This document shows, piece by piece, positions 16,819 to 24,497 of a stretch of 64,000 nucleotides of DNA. The stretch covers positions 4,737,501-4,801,500 of the forward strand of contig NZ_CP033433.1 in the NCBI RefSeq assembly GCF_003713065.1, in the 5' to 3' direction. Source of the DNA: Cohnella candidum. GTDB taxonomy: Bacteria; Bacillota; Bacilli; Paenibacillales; Paenibacillaceae. The position numbers were made by a program, and so were the translations under genes. Below the pieces are notes generated by a model. The model did no database searches. It was not told the origin of the DNA and saw nothing but the letters and a program-made list of their open reading frames with translations. Within the stretch, counting starts at the first letter, position 1. Every line of letters begins with the position of its first letter.

Positions 16819-17490
16819 ATGGACCATGATGAGGGAAGCATTCTTCCGGTCGTGATGACGACAGGGGGCATGCGCACCGTGACGCTTGGACTGGGGTGCT
16901 TCTGGAGCCCCGAGGCTTTGTTCGGCTCTATGTCCGGCGTCGTTGCGACGAGGGTCGGCTATGCCGGCGGCACGACGGAATCGCCTAGCTACCGGGAGAT
17001 GGGGGACCATTCGGAGACGGTGGAGGTCGATTTCGAGCCGGACCGAATCGGTTTGGACGAGCTGCTGCGCGCGTTCTGGCGCCATCACAACCCGGACAAT
17101 ATCAATGATTACAAGGGGCGGCAGTATCGGTCCATGGCTTTGTACCGGGATGAAGTGCAATCGCAAACGATTCGCCGGGTCAAGCACGAAATAGAGCGCG
17201 AGAAGGGGCAGCCGCTGAATACCGAGATTGCGCCTTATTCCATCTTCTATCCCGCCGAGGAGAGGCATCAGAAATATTACCTGAAGAGATACCCGGACGC
17301 GATCCGCCGATTGAGCAGCTTATACCCGTCAACAAAGGATCTGGATGATTCCACGTTGGCAGCGCGTCTGAATGGCCTTGCTAAAGGCTACACAAATCTG
17401 GAACCCATTCGGCAAGAGATCCGGAGTTGGCCGATTCCGCAGTCAGACCGTGAGCGGATTGACGAATGCATCCGGCAAATTCGGTGGTAA
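16819..17490 (+). CDS. msrA: Peptide-methionine (S)-S-oxide reductase MsrA
   Basis: A 223-residue reductase for methionine-S-sulfoxide. The catalytic GCFW motif sits at Cys27 with GYAGG (50s) and the HSETVEV segment following, all diagnostic. The tail of about 60 residues after the core carries no Cys, so a resolving cysteine is not obvious; recycling may use a reductant directly. ATG 16819 follows AGGTGGAG; a later Met18 has no suitable ribosome-binding site. It follows padR by 27 bases and may share its transcript. Confidence 0.9.
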   Translation: MDHDEGSILPVVMTTGGMRTVTLGLGCFWSPEALFGSMSGVVATRVGYAGGTTESPSYREMGDHSETVEVDFEPDRIGLDELLRAFWRHHNPDNINDYKGRQYRSMALYRDEVQSQTIRRVKHEIEREKGQPLNTEIAPYSIFYPAEERHQKYYLKRYPDAIRRLSSLYPSTKDLDDSTLAARLNGLAKGYTNLEPIRQEIRSWPIPQSDRERIDECIRQIRW

Positions 17491-17523
17491 GTGTAATGTT
17501 AACTAACATAAATATTGAATTTC

Positions 17524-17553
17524 GCAAAACCGTCGATCTTGTCGGCGGTTTTG
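17524..17553 (+). terminator. Terminator after msrA
   Basis: GCAAAACCGTCGA pairs with the GTCGGCGGTTTTGT segment and is followed by T-rich sequence. Confidence 0.6.
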
Positions 17554-17596
17554 TGTTATATAATGTTACACATACGACATCAGAGGGGGAACCGTC

Positions 17597-18796
17597 ATGG
17601 TTGGCGCGAGAGTGATGAAAACCTGCTTGGCCGTGATGATCTCCGTGTGGATCGCAAAAAGCCTGCACTTGCATACGTACCAATTTGCCGGGATCGTCGC
17701 GGTGTTGTCCGTTCAGCCTTCGCTTTACCGCTCCTTGCGGGTGGGCGTGCAGCAGTCGGCAAGCGCCGTCATGGGCGCTTTGCTGGGCGCCGTCGCGCTG
17801 TTCGCGGCGGGCGGTTCCTTCCTAACCATGGGCGTGGTCTCCTTCCTGCTTATGGCGCTCCACGTGAGAATCCAATGGACGAATACCCTCCTCGTCTCGC
17901 TCGTCATAGCCATCAATACGATGGGAGCGCCGGGCCTTCCGTTTTGGGAGACCGTGTTGAACCCGATCGCTTTGGTGCTGATCGGAACCGGAATGGGTAC
18001 CTTGATCAATCTGGTATACAAACCCGTGCATCATGAAAGGGCAGAGGTGCTGCTGAGCCAGTCGGAAGGGATGCTCAGGGCCCTGCTCCATCTGATGGTG
18101 CTCGATCTGGAGAAGGGCCGGGTGCCGCCGTACGACATGATCCGGAAGCAGATCGGGGAAATCGACGGATACTTGAAAAAAGGCAAAGAAGTATCCAAGC
18201 TCGTCAGCGAAGACCGCAAGTTCCGCAAAAGTTCCTTCAAGAACACCTCGAACATTTTCCAGGCCTTCGAAACGATGCTGTCGCGCATTCACGATATGGC
18301 CAGAGGTTTGACCCTCATCGACATGGACGAGAATGAAGTCGCATTTACGGTGAAGGCGCTGAAGCTGCTCATCCGCATGCAGGAGAAAACCATCGCCGGT
18401 CGAAAGCCGAAACTGGCTTCATTCAAACGAACGCTCGAACGCAAAAGGCTGGAAATGTGGAATGGATCGGGAGAGGCCGAAGGCTTTTACGGCTTATACG
18501 GCGTGTTGATGGATTACGTTCAGGAAATGGAGCTTTTCCTGGTCGAGCACGCGGGAATGGTCAAACGGCAGTTGTCCTACACCTCGATCGACCGCCCCGG
18601 GCTCATCGCGGAAATTTCCGACATTCTCGGCAGGCGGGGCTTCAACATCACCGGCGTGTCCATTCGCGTCAACGGGGAGTTCGCGACGACGACGATGGAG
18701 GTCGCCAGCCGGGCGGACGCCGCAGGCGACGACGCGGTTAAGGAAATCCGGCGCATCCATCATGTCCTGTCAGCGGAAATGACTGCCATGACCTAA
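17597..18796 (+). CDS. Aromatic-acid exporter-type membrane protein fused to an ACT domain
   Basis: A 399-residue protein. Residues 1-140 hold four to six membrane segments of the aromatic-acid exporter (ArAE_1/YqjA-like) family; residues 145-320 are a cytosolic helical domain; the last 75 residues form an ACT domain (LSYTSIDRPGLIAEISDILG, FNITGVSIRVN, then VKEIRRIHHV), a fold that binds amino acids or other small regulators. An exporter that carries its own ACT sensor would be gated by a cytosolic amino acid. The fusion is in one continuous frame with no low-quality junction. GAGGGGG precedes ATG 17597. Substrate and ligand are unknown. Confidence 0.85.
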   Translation: MVGARVMKTCLAVMISVWIAKSLHLHTYQFAGIVAVLSVQPSLYRSLRVGVQQSASAVMGALLGAVALFAAGGSFLTMGVVSFLLMALHVRIQWTNTLLVSLVIAINTMGAPGLPFWETVLNPIALVLIGTGMGTLINLVYKPVHHERAEVLLSQSEGMLRALLHLMVLDLEKGRVPPYDMIRKQIGEIDGYLKKGKEVSKLVSEDRKFRKSSFKNTSNIFQAFETMLSRIHDMARGLTLIDMDENEVAFTVKALKLLIRMQEKTIAGRKPKLASFKRTLERKRLEMWNGSGEAEGFYGLYGVLMDYVQEMELFLVEHAGMVKRQLSYTSIDRPGLIAEISDILGRRGFNITGVSIRVNGEFATTTMEVASRADAAGDDAVKEIRRIHHVLSAEMTAMT

Positions 18797-18817
18797 CCGA
18801 GAGGTCGGGGTTTTTGT
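18795..18817 (+). terminator. Weak terminator after the exporter-ACT gene
   Basis: ACCGA-GAGG-TCGG stem with a five-T tail directly after the stop codon. Short, hence low confidence. Confidence 0.4.
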
Positions 18818-18876
18818 AAACCGGGTAATGAAACGTAGTGCCGTTAAGGCATGCTAATCCGAGAGGAGGAATGAAG

Positions 18877-19236
18877 GTGAGCGAAAACGCGAATGCGGAA
18901 GAGTTGGAAATCCGCAAAGAAGGCAATGCATACGTGGTCATCGGCCCAAACGGGCAAGTCGGAGAAATCACCTACCGGCTGGCGGACGTGAATACGTGGA
19001 TTCTCGACCATACGTATTTGGATCCTGAATATCGGGGAGGCAGCCTGGCGCCTCGAATGCTGGACTTCGTGGTGGAAGAAGCGAGGGAGAAGGGCCGCAA
19101 AATCGTGCCGGCCTGCTCCTACGCGCTTGCCCAATTCCGTCGGAATCCCGACAAATACGGGGACGTATGGGAGCGGGCACACGGTGAGTACTCGGATCCA
19201 TACAGCACGGAAAGCGCCGTTTCCCCCGAACGTTGA
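18877..19236 (+). CDS. GNAT-like N-acetyltransferase (small, YidJ/Gtn-type)
   Basis: A 119-residue protein of the small GCN5-related acetyltransferase group (N-acetyltransferase domain of the YidJ/GTNAT type). Visible elements are the NTWILDHTYLDPEYRGG strand and acetyl-CoA loop, the LDFVVEEAREKGRKIVPACSYA helix and strand, and the final FRRNPDKY. I start at GTG 18877, 6-7 bases after GGAGGA; the ATG at 18871 is too close to the site. The substrate is unknown. Confidence 0.78.
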   Translation: MSENANAEELEIRKEGNAYVVIGPNGQVGEITYRLADVNTWILDHTYLDPEYRGGSLAPRMLDFVVEEAREKGRKIVPACSYALAQFRRNPDKYGDVWERAHGEYSDPYSTESAVSPER

Positions 19237-19251
19237 CGGCAGCGGAAAGGT

Positions 19252-19292
19252 AAAAAAAGAGCGTGGACGGTTAGCCGTTCGCGCTCTTTTGC
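19252..19292. terminator. Bidirectional terminator between the acetyltransferase and coat genes
   Basis: AAAGAGCG..ACGG / CCGT..CGCTCTTT hairpin with A run on the left and T run on the right, serving both convergent genes. Confidence 0.85.
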
Positions 19293-19296
19293 TGCG

Positions 19297-19656
19297 TTAT
19301 TGAAGAGTCGGGCTTGCATACGGGAACTGGGTGGAATAGTTGCTGAACTGCTGGTAGGCCTGATCGAGCTTCTGCTGCTCCTCGGCCTCCAATTTGTAAT
19401 GGCCTTTGCGGAACATCAGCTCGAACATCTCGTATTGGCACTGGTGCGTCTCGTTCAAGACGGTCATGATGTCCTGATGGAGGGCGGTGTGGCTCGCTTC
19501 CCGCGCCGCCACGTTGAAGCTGTCGGTTAAGTATTTCTCCAAGGCCAATATATCGTTGACCCGGTCGCGGTCGTTCATCTCCGGCCCTTTGACCTGCGGT
19601 TCGTTCGCCGGCTTCGGGTTCTTGATCGTCATCGATTGGCTTGGGTTCTGGTTCAT
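19297..19656 (-). CDS. CotF-like spore coat protein
   Basis: A 119-residue, mostly helical protein. After a polar, proline-rich N-terminus, residues 28-100 match the coat-protein F family: NDRDRVNDILALEKYLTDSFNVAAREA, then LHQDIMTVLNETHQCQYEMFELMFRKGHY, a ferritin-like helical pair. It lies 13 bases downstream of a second gene of the same family, and such pairs are usually expressed late in sporulation in the mother cell. No sigma-K/E promoter could be fixed by eye. Confidence 0.85.
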   Translation of the reverse strand: MNQNPSQSMTIKNPKPANEPQVKGPEMNDRDRVNDILALEKYLTDSFNVAAREASHTALHQDIMTVLNETHQCQYEMFELMFRKGHYKLEAEEQQKLDQAYQQFSNYSTQFPYASPTLQ

Positions 19657-19669
19657 GCTTGTCCTCCTG

Positions 19670-19951
19670 TCATTGGGTTTGCGGGACGCTCTGCATCGCC
19701 TGCGTGTTGTTGTTCTGCAGATGCTTCAGGAGCATCGTGTAGTGGCGTTGATGCATTTGGCCGGCTTTGTCGATGGCCGTGCGGATTTCGGGATCCGTGC
19801 ACTCCTTGGCGAAATGGCTGCATTTTTTCATCGCCAGGATCTCCCATGATAATTGGTCCTTTAAATATTGGGAGTCCTTTGTCGTGATGACTTGGGGAGG
19901 AACGGACATCACTTGGCCCTGTTGCTGTTGTGCGGATTGTGTTTGCTGCAT
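19670..19951 (-). CDS. CotF-like spore coat protein (Gln-rich N-terminus)
   Basis: A 93-residue protein with a glutamine-rich N-terminus and a helical body (TTKDSQYLKDQLSWEILAMKKCSHFAKECTDPEIRTAID, then GQMHQRHYTMLLKHL) of the coat F type. It is the first gene of a two-gene unit with the 119-residue paralogue. The two cysteines could cross-link in the coat; that is inference. Confidence 0.82.
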   Translation of the reverse strand: MQQTQSAQQQQGQVMSVPPQVITTKDSQYLKDQLSWEILAMKKCSHFAKECTDPEIRTAIDKAGQMHQRHYTMLLKHLQNNNTQAMQSVPQTQ

Positions 19952-20141
19952 GCGTAGTCGAGTCTCCTTCCGTGGAAGATGCCCGGTTAGTTTTCCCCAT
20001 GATTCAACCCTAAAATTCCCGACACAAGTTCCCGCGTTCTTCCGCGAGAATAGCGCACTGCCCTGGTAGATTGGCGTATTTGCTCCATAATCAGCCGGTT
20101 ATGTTACAATGGTCCTCAAACCGACTGAACGGAGGACGGAT

Positions 20142-20627
20142 ATGCTGAGTTTCGAACAGAAGCTGGCGATCGCGGATTCGTTTCCCGAATTGCAGCGCAA
20201 GCCGGTGTCCTTGGGACGCGTGAATTACCATTATGAGAACAGTGTCTATGAGAAGAAAACGGTGGTGTACCACCTGCACCCGAACGGCAACGGATTCGTC
20301 TATGCGGGGGAGCTGGACGGCTACGAGACGGACGACAAGGGCTTCGTCAACATCCGCGATTTCGGAGAGGACGAGCTGAGAGCCGTCATCGAGCAGTCGA
20401 TCCGTTCCCTGTCGGGGGACGGCGGAGATGACTCCGCAGAAGGGCCGAGCTCGGATAAAGAAATTTGGACGAACGCCAAGAAGCAAGAGCTCACCCTTAC
20501 GCTCGACGACGAAGACGGCATGTGGTACGTCTTTGCCGGATTGAACATGGACGCGGCTTTCGAATCCTACGAAGAGGCGAAGGAATACCTTGAGGATGAA
20601 GGGTTTTCCCGTTCGCGGAGAGGATAA
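20142..20627 (+). CDS. Conserved protein of unknown function upstream of rnhA
   Basis: A 161-residue acidic soluble protein. ATG 20142 follows GGAGGA by 5 bases; the longer frame from 20109 has no ribosome-binding site. The N-terminal half (about 1-85) is a mixed alpha/beta unit (SFEQKLAIADSFPEL, YEKKTVVYHLHPNGNGFVYAG), and after an acidic Ser/Gly linker a second small unit (ELTLTLDDEDGMWYVFAGLN) recurs near the end. It ends 2 bases before rnhA, so the two are co-transcribed. I do not recognise its function. Confidence 0.75.
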   Translation: MLSFEQKLAIADSFPELQRKPVSLGRVNYHYENSVYEKKTVVYHLHPNGNGFVYAGELDGYETDDKGFVNIRDFGEDELRAVIEQSIRSLSGDGGDDSAEGPSSDKEIWTNAKKQELTLTLDDEDGMWYVFAGLNMDAAFESYEEAKEYLEDEGFSRSRRG

Positions 20628-20629
20628 CG

Positions 20630-21274
20630 ATGGCCAAAAGCAAATTTTACGTCGTATGGGAAGGCAAAACCCCGGGGATCTATGCAGATTGGGCGGCGTG
20701 CAAAGCCCAGGTGGACGGGGTCCCCGGGGCGAAATACAAATCGTTCGATTCCCGGGCCGAGGCGGAGCAAGCTTACCGCTCGGGCTGGAAGAAAAGCTTC
20801 TCGGCGGCGAAGCCCGCAGCGTCCAAGCCGGCCGGCGCGGGCGCGTCTTCCGGTGTTTCCGCGGACGCGATCGATTACGACAGCATCTCGGTCGACGTCG
20901 GCACGAACGGGAACCCGGGACCGATCGAATACAAAGGCGTGGACACCCGCACGGGCGAGGTGTTGTTTTCGTATGGCCCCATCAAGAAGGGAACGAACAA
21001 TCTCGGCGAATTCCTCGCGATCGTGCATGCCCTTGCCTATTTGAAGAAAGCGGGCAGCAACAAAACCGTCTACAGCGATTCCCGGACCGCGCTCAAATGG
21101 GTGAAGCAGAAGGAAATCGCCACGACCCTGCCCCGGGACGATTCGACGAAGGAAGTGTGGACGCTCGTCGACCGGGCTCTGCAGTGGCTTCAAACCAATA
21201 CCTATAAAAACAAGCTCCTCAAATGGGAAACGACCGAGTGGGGAGAAATCAAGGCCGATTATGGCCGGAAATAA
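20630..21274 (+). CDS. rnhA: Ribonuclease H1 with N-terminal viroplasmin (hybrid-binding) domain
   Basis: A 214-residue enzyme that cuts RNA in RNA-DNA hybrids. Residues 1-50 form the hybrid-binding domain (FYVVWEGKTPGIYADWAACKAQV, YKSF), a Ala/Ser-rich linker follows, and the catalytic domain begins near residue 83. The four carboxylates are visible: Asp in DVGTNGNPG, Glu in NNLGEFLAI, Asp in YSDSRTALKW and Asp in KADYGRK at the very end. This is the B. halodurans RNase H1-type layout with metal-dependent catalysis. Confidence 0.92.
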   Translation: MAKSKFYVVWEGKTPGIYADWAACKAQVDGVPGAKYKSFDSRAEAEQAYRSGWKKSFSAAKPAASKPAGAGASSGVSADAIDYDSISVDVGTNGNPGPIEYKGVDTRTGEVLFSYGPIKKGTNNLGEFLAIVHALAYLKKAGSNKTVYSDSRTALKWVKQKEIATTLPRDDSTKEVWTLVDRALQWLQTNTYKNKLLKWETTEWGEIKADYGRK

Positions 21275-21828
21275 AACGCGGCGCGAGCTTCCTTGCTCGC
21301 GTTACGCTTCCCGCGGAGGGGGTAAATAATGACTACAGACGGCCGTCGCACTTAGCCTCAGGATTTTAACTCAGTCTCGGGCGATGAAGGAGGGTGGCAC
21401 AGACCCCTCACTCATGCAAGAGGGCAACGTCACCGGAATGATCATGACGCGCCCCGAGCTGGTTAAAATAATTACCAAGGCAAAGGGGATAGTCCAATGG
21501 AACACCGTTAGCGAAGCATGCTTGTGGTTTCGGATGGAAGTGGAGGAGAAGGCCGTGACAACTTTTCCGATCATCCGGATGGCGTGCGGGAAACTGGAAA
21601 CAACACAAAATTTAAGGCAGGACATTCCAATGGCAAGACAGTCGATGTCCGCAAACCGGAAGGACAGGAAAACGCTAAATGAATAGCAGGAGCAAGGATT
21701 AATCCCCGTTTATTCCGCATATAAACGGGGATTAATCACGTTTAGGGGGAAGGTAAAACGACCAGGATTTTCATTTTACCCATGAAAACAAGAGGTGTAT
21801 ACTTTTCATTCGAAAGGGATGACGCATC
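21275..21828. other. 554-base interval without a convincing gene
   Basis: Just after rnhA a GCGAGC-TTCCTT-GCTCGC hairpin may end its transcript, though it lacks a clear T run. A 100-codon frame (21384-21686, plus) has no ribosome-binding site and an odd composition; its product matches no family I know. Its DNA has the look of a structured-RNA or mobile-intron remnant, which I cannot prove. A perfect 17-bp hairpin (21697-21737) follows, then the AT-rich leader of the lrgA gene. Confidence 0.5.
21697..21737. repeat. Perfect 17-bp inverted repeat
   Basis: GATTAATCCCCGTTTAT (21697-21713) pairs without mismatch with ATAAACGGGGATTAATC (21721-21737) around a 7-base loop. No T run follows on either strand within a few bases, so it is unlike the other terminators of this window. 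It could be an operator, an RNA stabiliser or the scar of a small element. Confidence 0.7.
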
Positions 21829-22200
21829 TTGGCTACATGGGTAAAAGGGATTTTGCAGGTCGCTTTTTTCGTTGTCTATTCTTGGTCCGTTAATGCGTTG
21901 ACGACGCTCAGCGGCTTGAATATACCGGGCAGCATCGTCGGCATCCTTCTGTTGTTCGCGTTGCTGCAAACGAAAATCATCAAGCTTGAATGGATCGATC
22001 TCGGAGCGAAATGGCTCATCGCCGAAATGCTGCTTTTCTTCATTCCCTCGGCGGTGGGGGTCGTGCAATATGAAGATTTGATGCGGGACAACGGCGTAAA
22101 GCTGCTCCTCGTCGTGGCTGTGAGCATCCTGGTCGTCATGGCCGCAACCGGGCTGATGGCGGAACGCCTTTCCGGACGGAAGAAGGCGGCCTCGCGATGA
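21829..22200 (+). CDS. lrgA: CidA/LrgA-family holin-like membrane protein
   Basis: A 123-residue protein with four membrane segments and the family core (NIPGSIVGILLLFALLQTKIIKLEWIDLGAKWLI). CidA/LrgA proteins act like phage holins or antiholins and, with CidB/LrgB, affect murein hydrolase export, pyruvate transport and lysis. The start is TTG 21829 with GAAAGGG upstream; its TGA overlaps the next ATG. Sequence alone does not separate CidA from LrgA, so the symbol is provisional. No LytSR-type regulator is next to it. Confidence 0.85.
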   Translation: MATWVKGILQVAFFVVYSWSVNALTTLSGLNIPGSIVGILLLFALLQTKIIKLEWIDLGAKWLIAEMLLFFIPSAVGVVQYEDLMRDNGVKLLLVVAVSILVVMAATGLMAERLSGRKKAASR

Positions 22201-22877
22201 TGCTTCCGGCGATTTGTTTTCTGATTACGCTGGCGATTTACTATGGAGTAAAGAAACTGTATCGCGTTCACCCGAAACCGTACCTGACGCCGCTTCTCAT
22301 TACGCCGGTGATCGTCGTGGCTGTGCTGCTCCTGAGCCGGACTCCGTATCCGACGTACCGGTCGGGGGCTCACTGGATCAGCGACATGATCGGTCCGGCG
22401 ACGGTGGCGCTCGCGGTGCCGATTTACAAAAACCTTCACGTGTTCAAAAAGCATGCCTTCGTCATCGTCACGAGCGTGCTGTTCGGTTCGACGGTGGCCA
22501 TCCTGACCTCGGCGGGGCTGGCGAAGGTCCTGCACCTCAGCAACCAGCTGATCGAGAGCATCGCTCCCCGTTCGGCGACGACGCCGATCGCGATGTCGAT
22601 TTCCCGCATGACGGGCGGCATTCCGACCGTAACGGCGATTTTGGTGCTGGCGACGGGATTGCTCGGCATGATGTTCGGTCCGGCCGTGATTCGGGCATGC
22701 CGAATCCGGAACGAAGTTGCCAGAGGCGTATTGTTCGGCACGGGAGCCCATACGGCGGGTACCTCGAAGGCGTTCGAATTCGGTGCCGTCGCGGGATCGA
22801 TATCCAGCATAGCCATGATCCTGACGGCTTTTTTCACGGTTTTTTCCATGCCTTGGGTGCTCCGGTGGTTTTTGTGA
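22197..22877 (+). CDS. lrgB: LrgB/CidB-family membrane protein
   Basis: A 226-residue protein with about seven membrane segments and the LrgB signature (IGPATVALAVPIYKNL, SRMTGGIPTVTAILV, GTGAHTAGTSKAFEFG). It is the obligate partner of the preceding gene: its ATG overlaps the upstream TGA (ATGATG at 22197). Together they form the usual two-gene unit controlling autolysis or pyruvate flow at the membrane. Confidence 0.9.
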   Translation: MMLPAICFLITLAIYYGVKKLYRVHPKPYLTPLLITPVIVVAVLLLSRTPYPTYRSGAHWISDMIGPATVALAVPIYKNLHVFKKHAFVIVTSVLFGSTVAILTSAGLAKVLHLSNQLIESIAPRSATTPIAMSISRMTGGIPTVTAILVLATGLLGMMFGPAVIRACRIRNEVARGVLFGTGAHTAGTSKAFEFGAVAGSISSIAMILTAFFTVFSMPWVLRWFL

Positions 22878-22889
22878 GGGAAATCCGAT

Positions 22890-22918
22890 TTGCTATTGCC
22901 GCTCGGATGTGGTACGAT
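22890..22918 (+). promoter_or_regulatory. Candidate promoter of the cold-shock gene
   Basis: TTGCTA (22890-22895), a 17-base spacer and TACGAT (22913-22918). Transcription from here would give a leader of about 130 bases, typical of csp genes. Confidence 0.5.
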
Positions 22919-22942
22919 GTCTTTGCTTCAAATTTTGACCTG

Positions 22943-23007
22943 AACTCGCATATTGTAGAGGGTTATGGTTTGAGCGGATAACCTTGTACAATATGTGAGT
23001 TTTTTAT
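22943..23007 (+). promoter_or_regulatory. Terminator-like hairpin inside the csp leader (attenuator or lrgB terminator)
   Basis: The arms around CTCGCATATTGTA and TACAATATGTGAG, extended by GGGTTAT/ATAACC, form a stem of about 22 bp with few mismatches, followed by six T. It lies between a candidate promoter and the csp gene, so it may act as a cold-responsive attenuator; it may equally be the lrgAB terminator. Confidence 0.6.
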
Positions 23008-23058
23008 TTCTACCCGAAATAAGAAGGTCTCATGTAACTTTAAAGGAGGTGCTCTCAC

Positions 23059-23259
23059 ATGCAACAAGGAACGGTAAAATGGTTCAACGCTGAGAAAGGC
23101 TTCGGTTTCATCGAAGTTGAAGGCGGCAATGACGTATTCGTTCACTTCAGCGCGATCGTCGGCGACGGCTTCAAAACCCTCGACGAAGGCCAACGCGTGG
23201 AGTTCAACGTGGTTCAAGGCAACCGCGGCCCGCAAGCCGAAAACGTCGTAAAACTGTAA
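23059..23259 (+). CDS. CspA-family cold shock protein
   Basis: A 66-residue OB-fold RNA chaperone. RNP1 (KGFGFIEV) and RNP2 (VFVHF) are intact. AAAGGAGGT lies 8-9 bases before ATG 23059. The protein melts mRNA structure during cold shock and growth. The long structured leader suits post-transcriptional cold control. The next gene is ydjO, also cold-inducible in B. subtilis. Confidence 0.95.
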   Translation: MQQGTVKWFNAEKGFGFIEVEGGNDVFVHFSAIVGDGFKTLDEGQRVEFNVVQGNRGPQAENVVKL

Positions 23260-23266
23260 GAAGCGC

Positions 23267-23303
23267 GAAAATGCCCTTAACCTGGTTAAGGGCATTTTTT
23301 CGT
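23267..23303 (+). terminator. Terminator after the cold-shock gene
   Basis: AAAATGCCCTTAAC-CTG-GTTAAGGGCATTTT hairpin with T tail. Confidence 0.9.
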
Positions 23304-23339
23304 TTTTTGGGCATGCTAGGAAGGAAGGGGGCGTTACTC

Positions 23340-23579
23340 ATGTACTCGCGCAAAAAAACGTTCGAACCGCTGCCGGAAGAAATGACCGCCATTTGGTCTT
23401 GCACCCAAGACGACTGTAACGGCTGGATGAGGGACAATTTCAGCTTCTCGGCGGAGCCGACCTGTCCGAAGTGCCACTCCCCGATGGAAAGCGGCATGAG
23501 AAGCTTGCCCGTGCTGGTCAACCTGGGCATGAAAAGCGATCAGAAGAATGTGAAGGCGGGCATTTCCATACAAGATTGA
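23340..23579 (+). CDS. ydjO: YdjO-type cold-inducible zinc-ribbon protein
   Basis: A 79-residue protein with four cysteines in two pairs (WSCTQDDCNGWMRDNF and TCPKCHSPM), forming a probable zinc ribbon; WMR(D/E)NF is the hallmark of the YdjO family. B. subtilis YdjO is described as cold-induced, in keeping with the csp neighbour. ATG 23340 follows AAGGAAGGGGG by about 9 bases; the frame is open further upstream only through the csp terminator. Molecular role unknown. Confidence 0.85.
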   Translation: MYSRKKTFEPLPEEMTAIWSCTQDDCNGWMRDNFSFSAEPTCPKCHSPMESGMRSLPVLVNLGMKSDQKNVKAGISIQD

Positions 23580-23609
23580 AACCCCTACCCCCCGGTGGGG
23601 TTTTTTCGT
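23578..23609 (+). terminator. Terminator after ydjO
   Basis: AAACCCC..GGGGTTT hairpin with T tail overlapping the ydjO stop region. Confidence 0.8.
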
Positions 23610-23640
23610 ATATTCTGGATAAGGGAGAGGGGAATGCACA

Positions 23641-23877
23641 ATGGAATACACGCCAGAGCAAGTGGCCGAGTGGATGGTGAACGAAATCCGGGAACGGGGC
23701 ATCCTGCATCAGAGCGACGCGATCGCCCACGTCCGGACCCATTTCGGCGAATCGTTCGTCTTCGTCAATGAGAACGGAAACGAGTCGTTATCGAAGGAAG
23801 TGAAGAAGGCCTTCCGAAAGCTGCATAGAGGCCGGGTCGCGTGGGACCGTGACGGGTTTTTCTGGGGTTGGACCTAG
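23641..23877 (+). CDS. Small DUF6953-type protein
   Basis: A 78-residue protein (AEWMVNEIRERGILHQSDAIAHVRTHFG, FVNENGNESLSKEVKKAFRKL, WDRDGFFWGW) that looks like a compact winged-helix unit and matches the DUF6953 family from memory. GGAGAGG lies upstream. It is convergent with the L,D-transpeptidase gene (16 bases apart). No function is known. Confidence 0.72.
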   Translation: MEYTPEQVAEWMVNEIRERGILHQSDAIAHVRTHFGESFVFVNENGNESLSKEVKKAFRKLHRGRVAWDRDGFFWGWT

Positions 23878-23893
23878 AAGCGCCCGGGTAACT

Positions 23894-24394
23894 TTATTTC
23901 GTAATGAGCACGCGGGTGCCGGTTTTAATACGGTCATACAGCCAGCGTACGTCTTTATTGTGCATGCGGATGCAGCCGGCCGACACGTATTTGCCGATGG
24001 ACTTCTCGTTGTTGGTTCCGTGGATGCCGTATGCGTAAGACACTTTGCCGCCAATCGTCACCTTGAGTCCGAGCCAGCGGTCTCCGAGCGGATTTTTCGG
24101 ATCTCCGCCCTTAATATGTTCCTTGTAGTACGGCCTGTTTTTGATTTTCTCGATGATCGTGAACAGGCCCTCCGGCGTATAGGATTTTTTGCGGCCGGTT
24201 CCGACGGGGAACGACTTGACCAGTTTGCCTTTTTCGTAGAAGCTGAGGACGTTCGTGGACTTATCGATGACGATGAATTGCTCGTATTTGGCGTATTTCG
24301 CAGGCAAAGTCGCGGATTGGGCGGCATGGGCCTCAACCGGAATGAAGAAAATCGCGAGCATGACGGTCAGAATGCGGAGCAGGGCAATTTTGAT
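23894..24394 (-). CDS. L,D-transpeptidase (YkuD domain), apparent ATC start codon
   Basis: A secreted 166-residue cell-wall enzyme that makes or exchanges peptidoglycan cross-links. The YkuD domain shows FIVIDKSTNVLSFY at its start and the catalytic block IHGTNNEKSIGKYVSAGCIRMHN with His and Cys nucleophile. The first ATG (24361) leaves half a signal peptide and no ribosome-binding site. Read from ATC at 24394-24392, 8 bases after AGGAGG, the protein begins KIALLRILTVMLAIFF..VEAHA, a complete signal peptide; an in-frame TGA is just two codons further up. ATC initiation therefore fits best; the alternative is a point change from ATG. Confidence 0.88.
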   Translation of the reverse strand: MKIALLRILTVMLAIFFIPVEAHAAQSATLPAKYAKYEQFIVIDKSTNVLSFYEKGKLVKSFPVGTGRKKSYTPEGLFTIIEKIKNRPYYKEHIKGGDPKNPLGDRWLGLKVTIGGKVSYAYGIHGTNNEKSIGKYVSAGCIRMHNKDVRWLYDRIKTGTRVLITK

Positions 24395-24497
24395 CTTTCA
24401 TACCTCCTTTCTCTCCCTATATATGCGGGGGAAAGAAGGGGCATGAGGGCGAGTCGCGTCGATTGCGGTCATTCGGGAGAGAAGGAGGAAACTTAAT

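Noticed and set aside
21335-21690. Group II intron fragment
   Set aside because: No domain V, no GTGYG start on the plus strand and no reverse transcriptase could be recognised; kept only as an open question.
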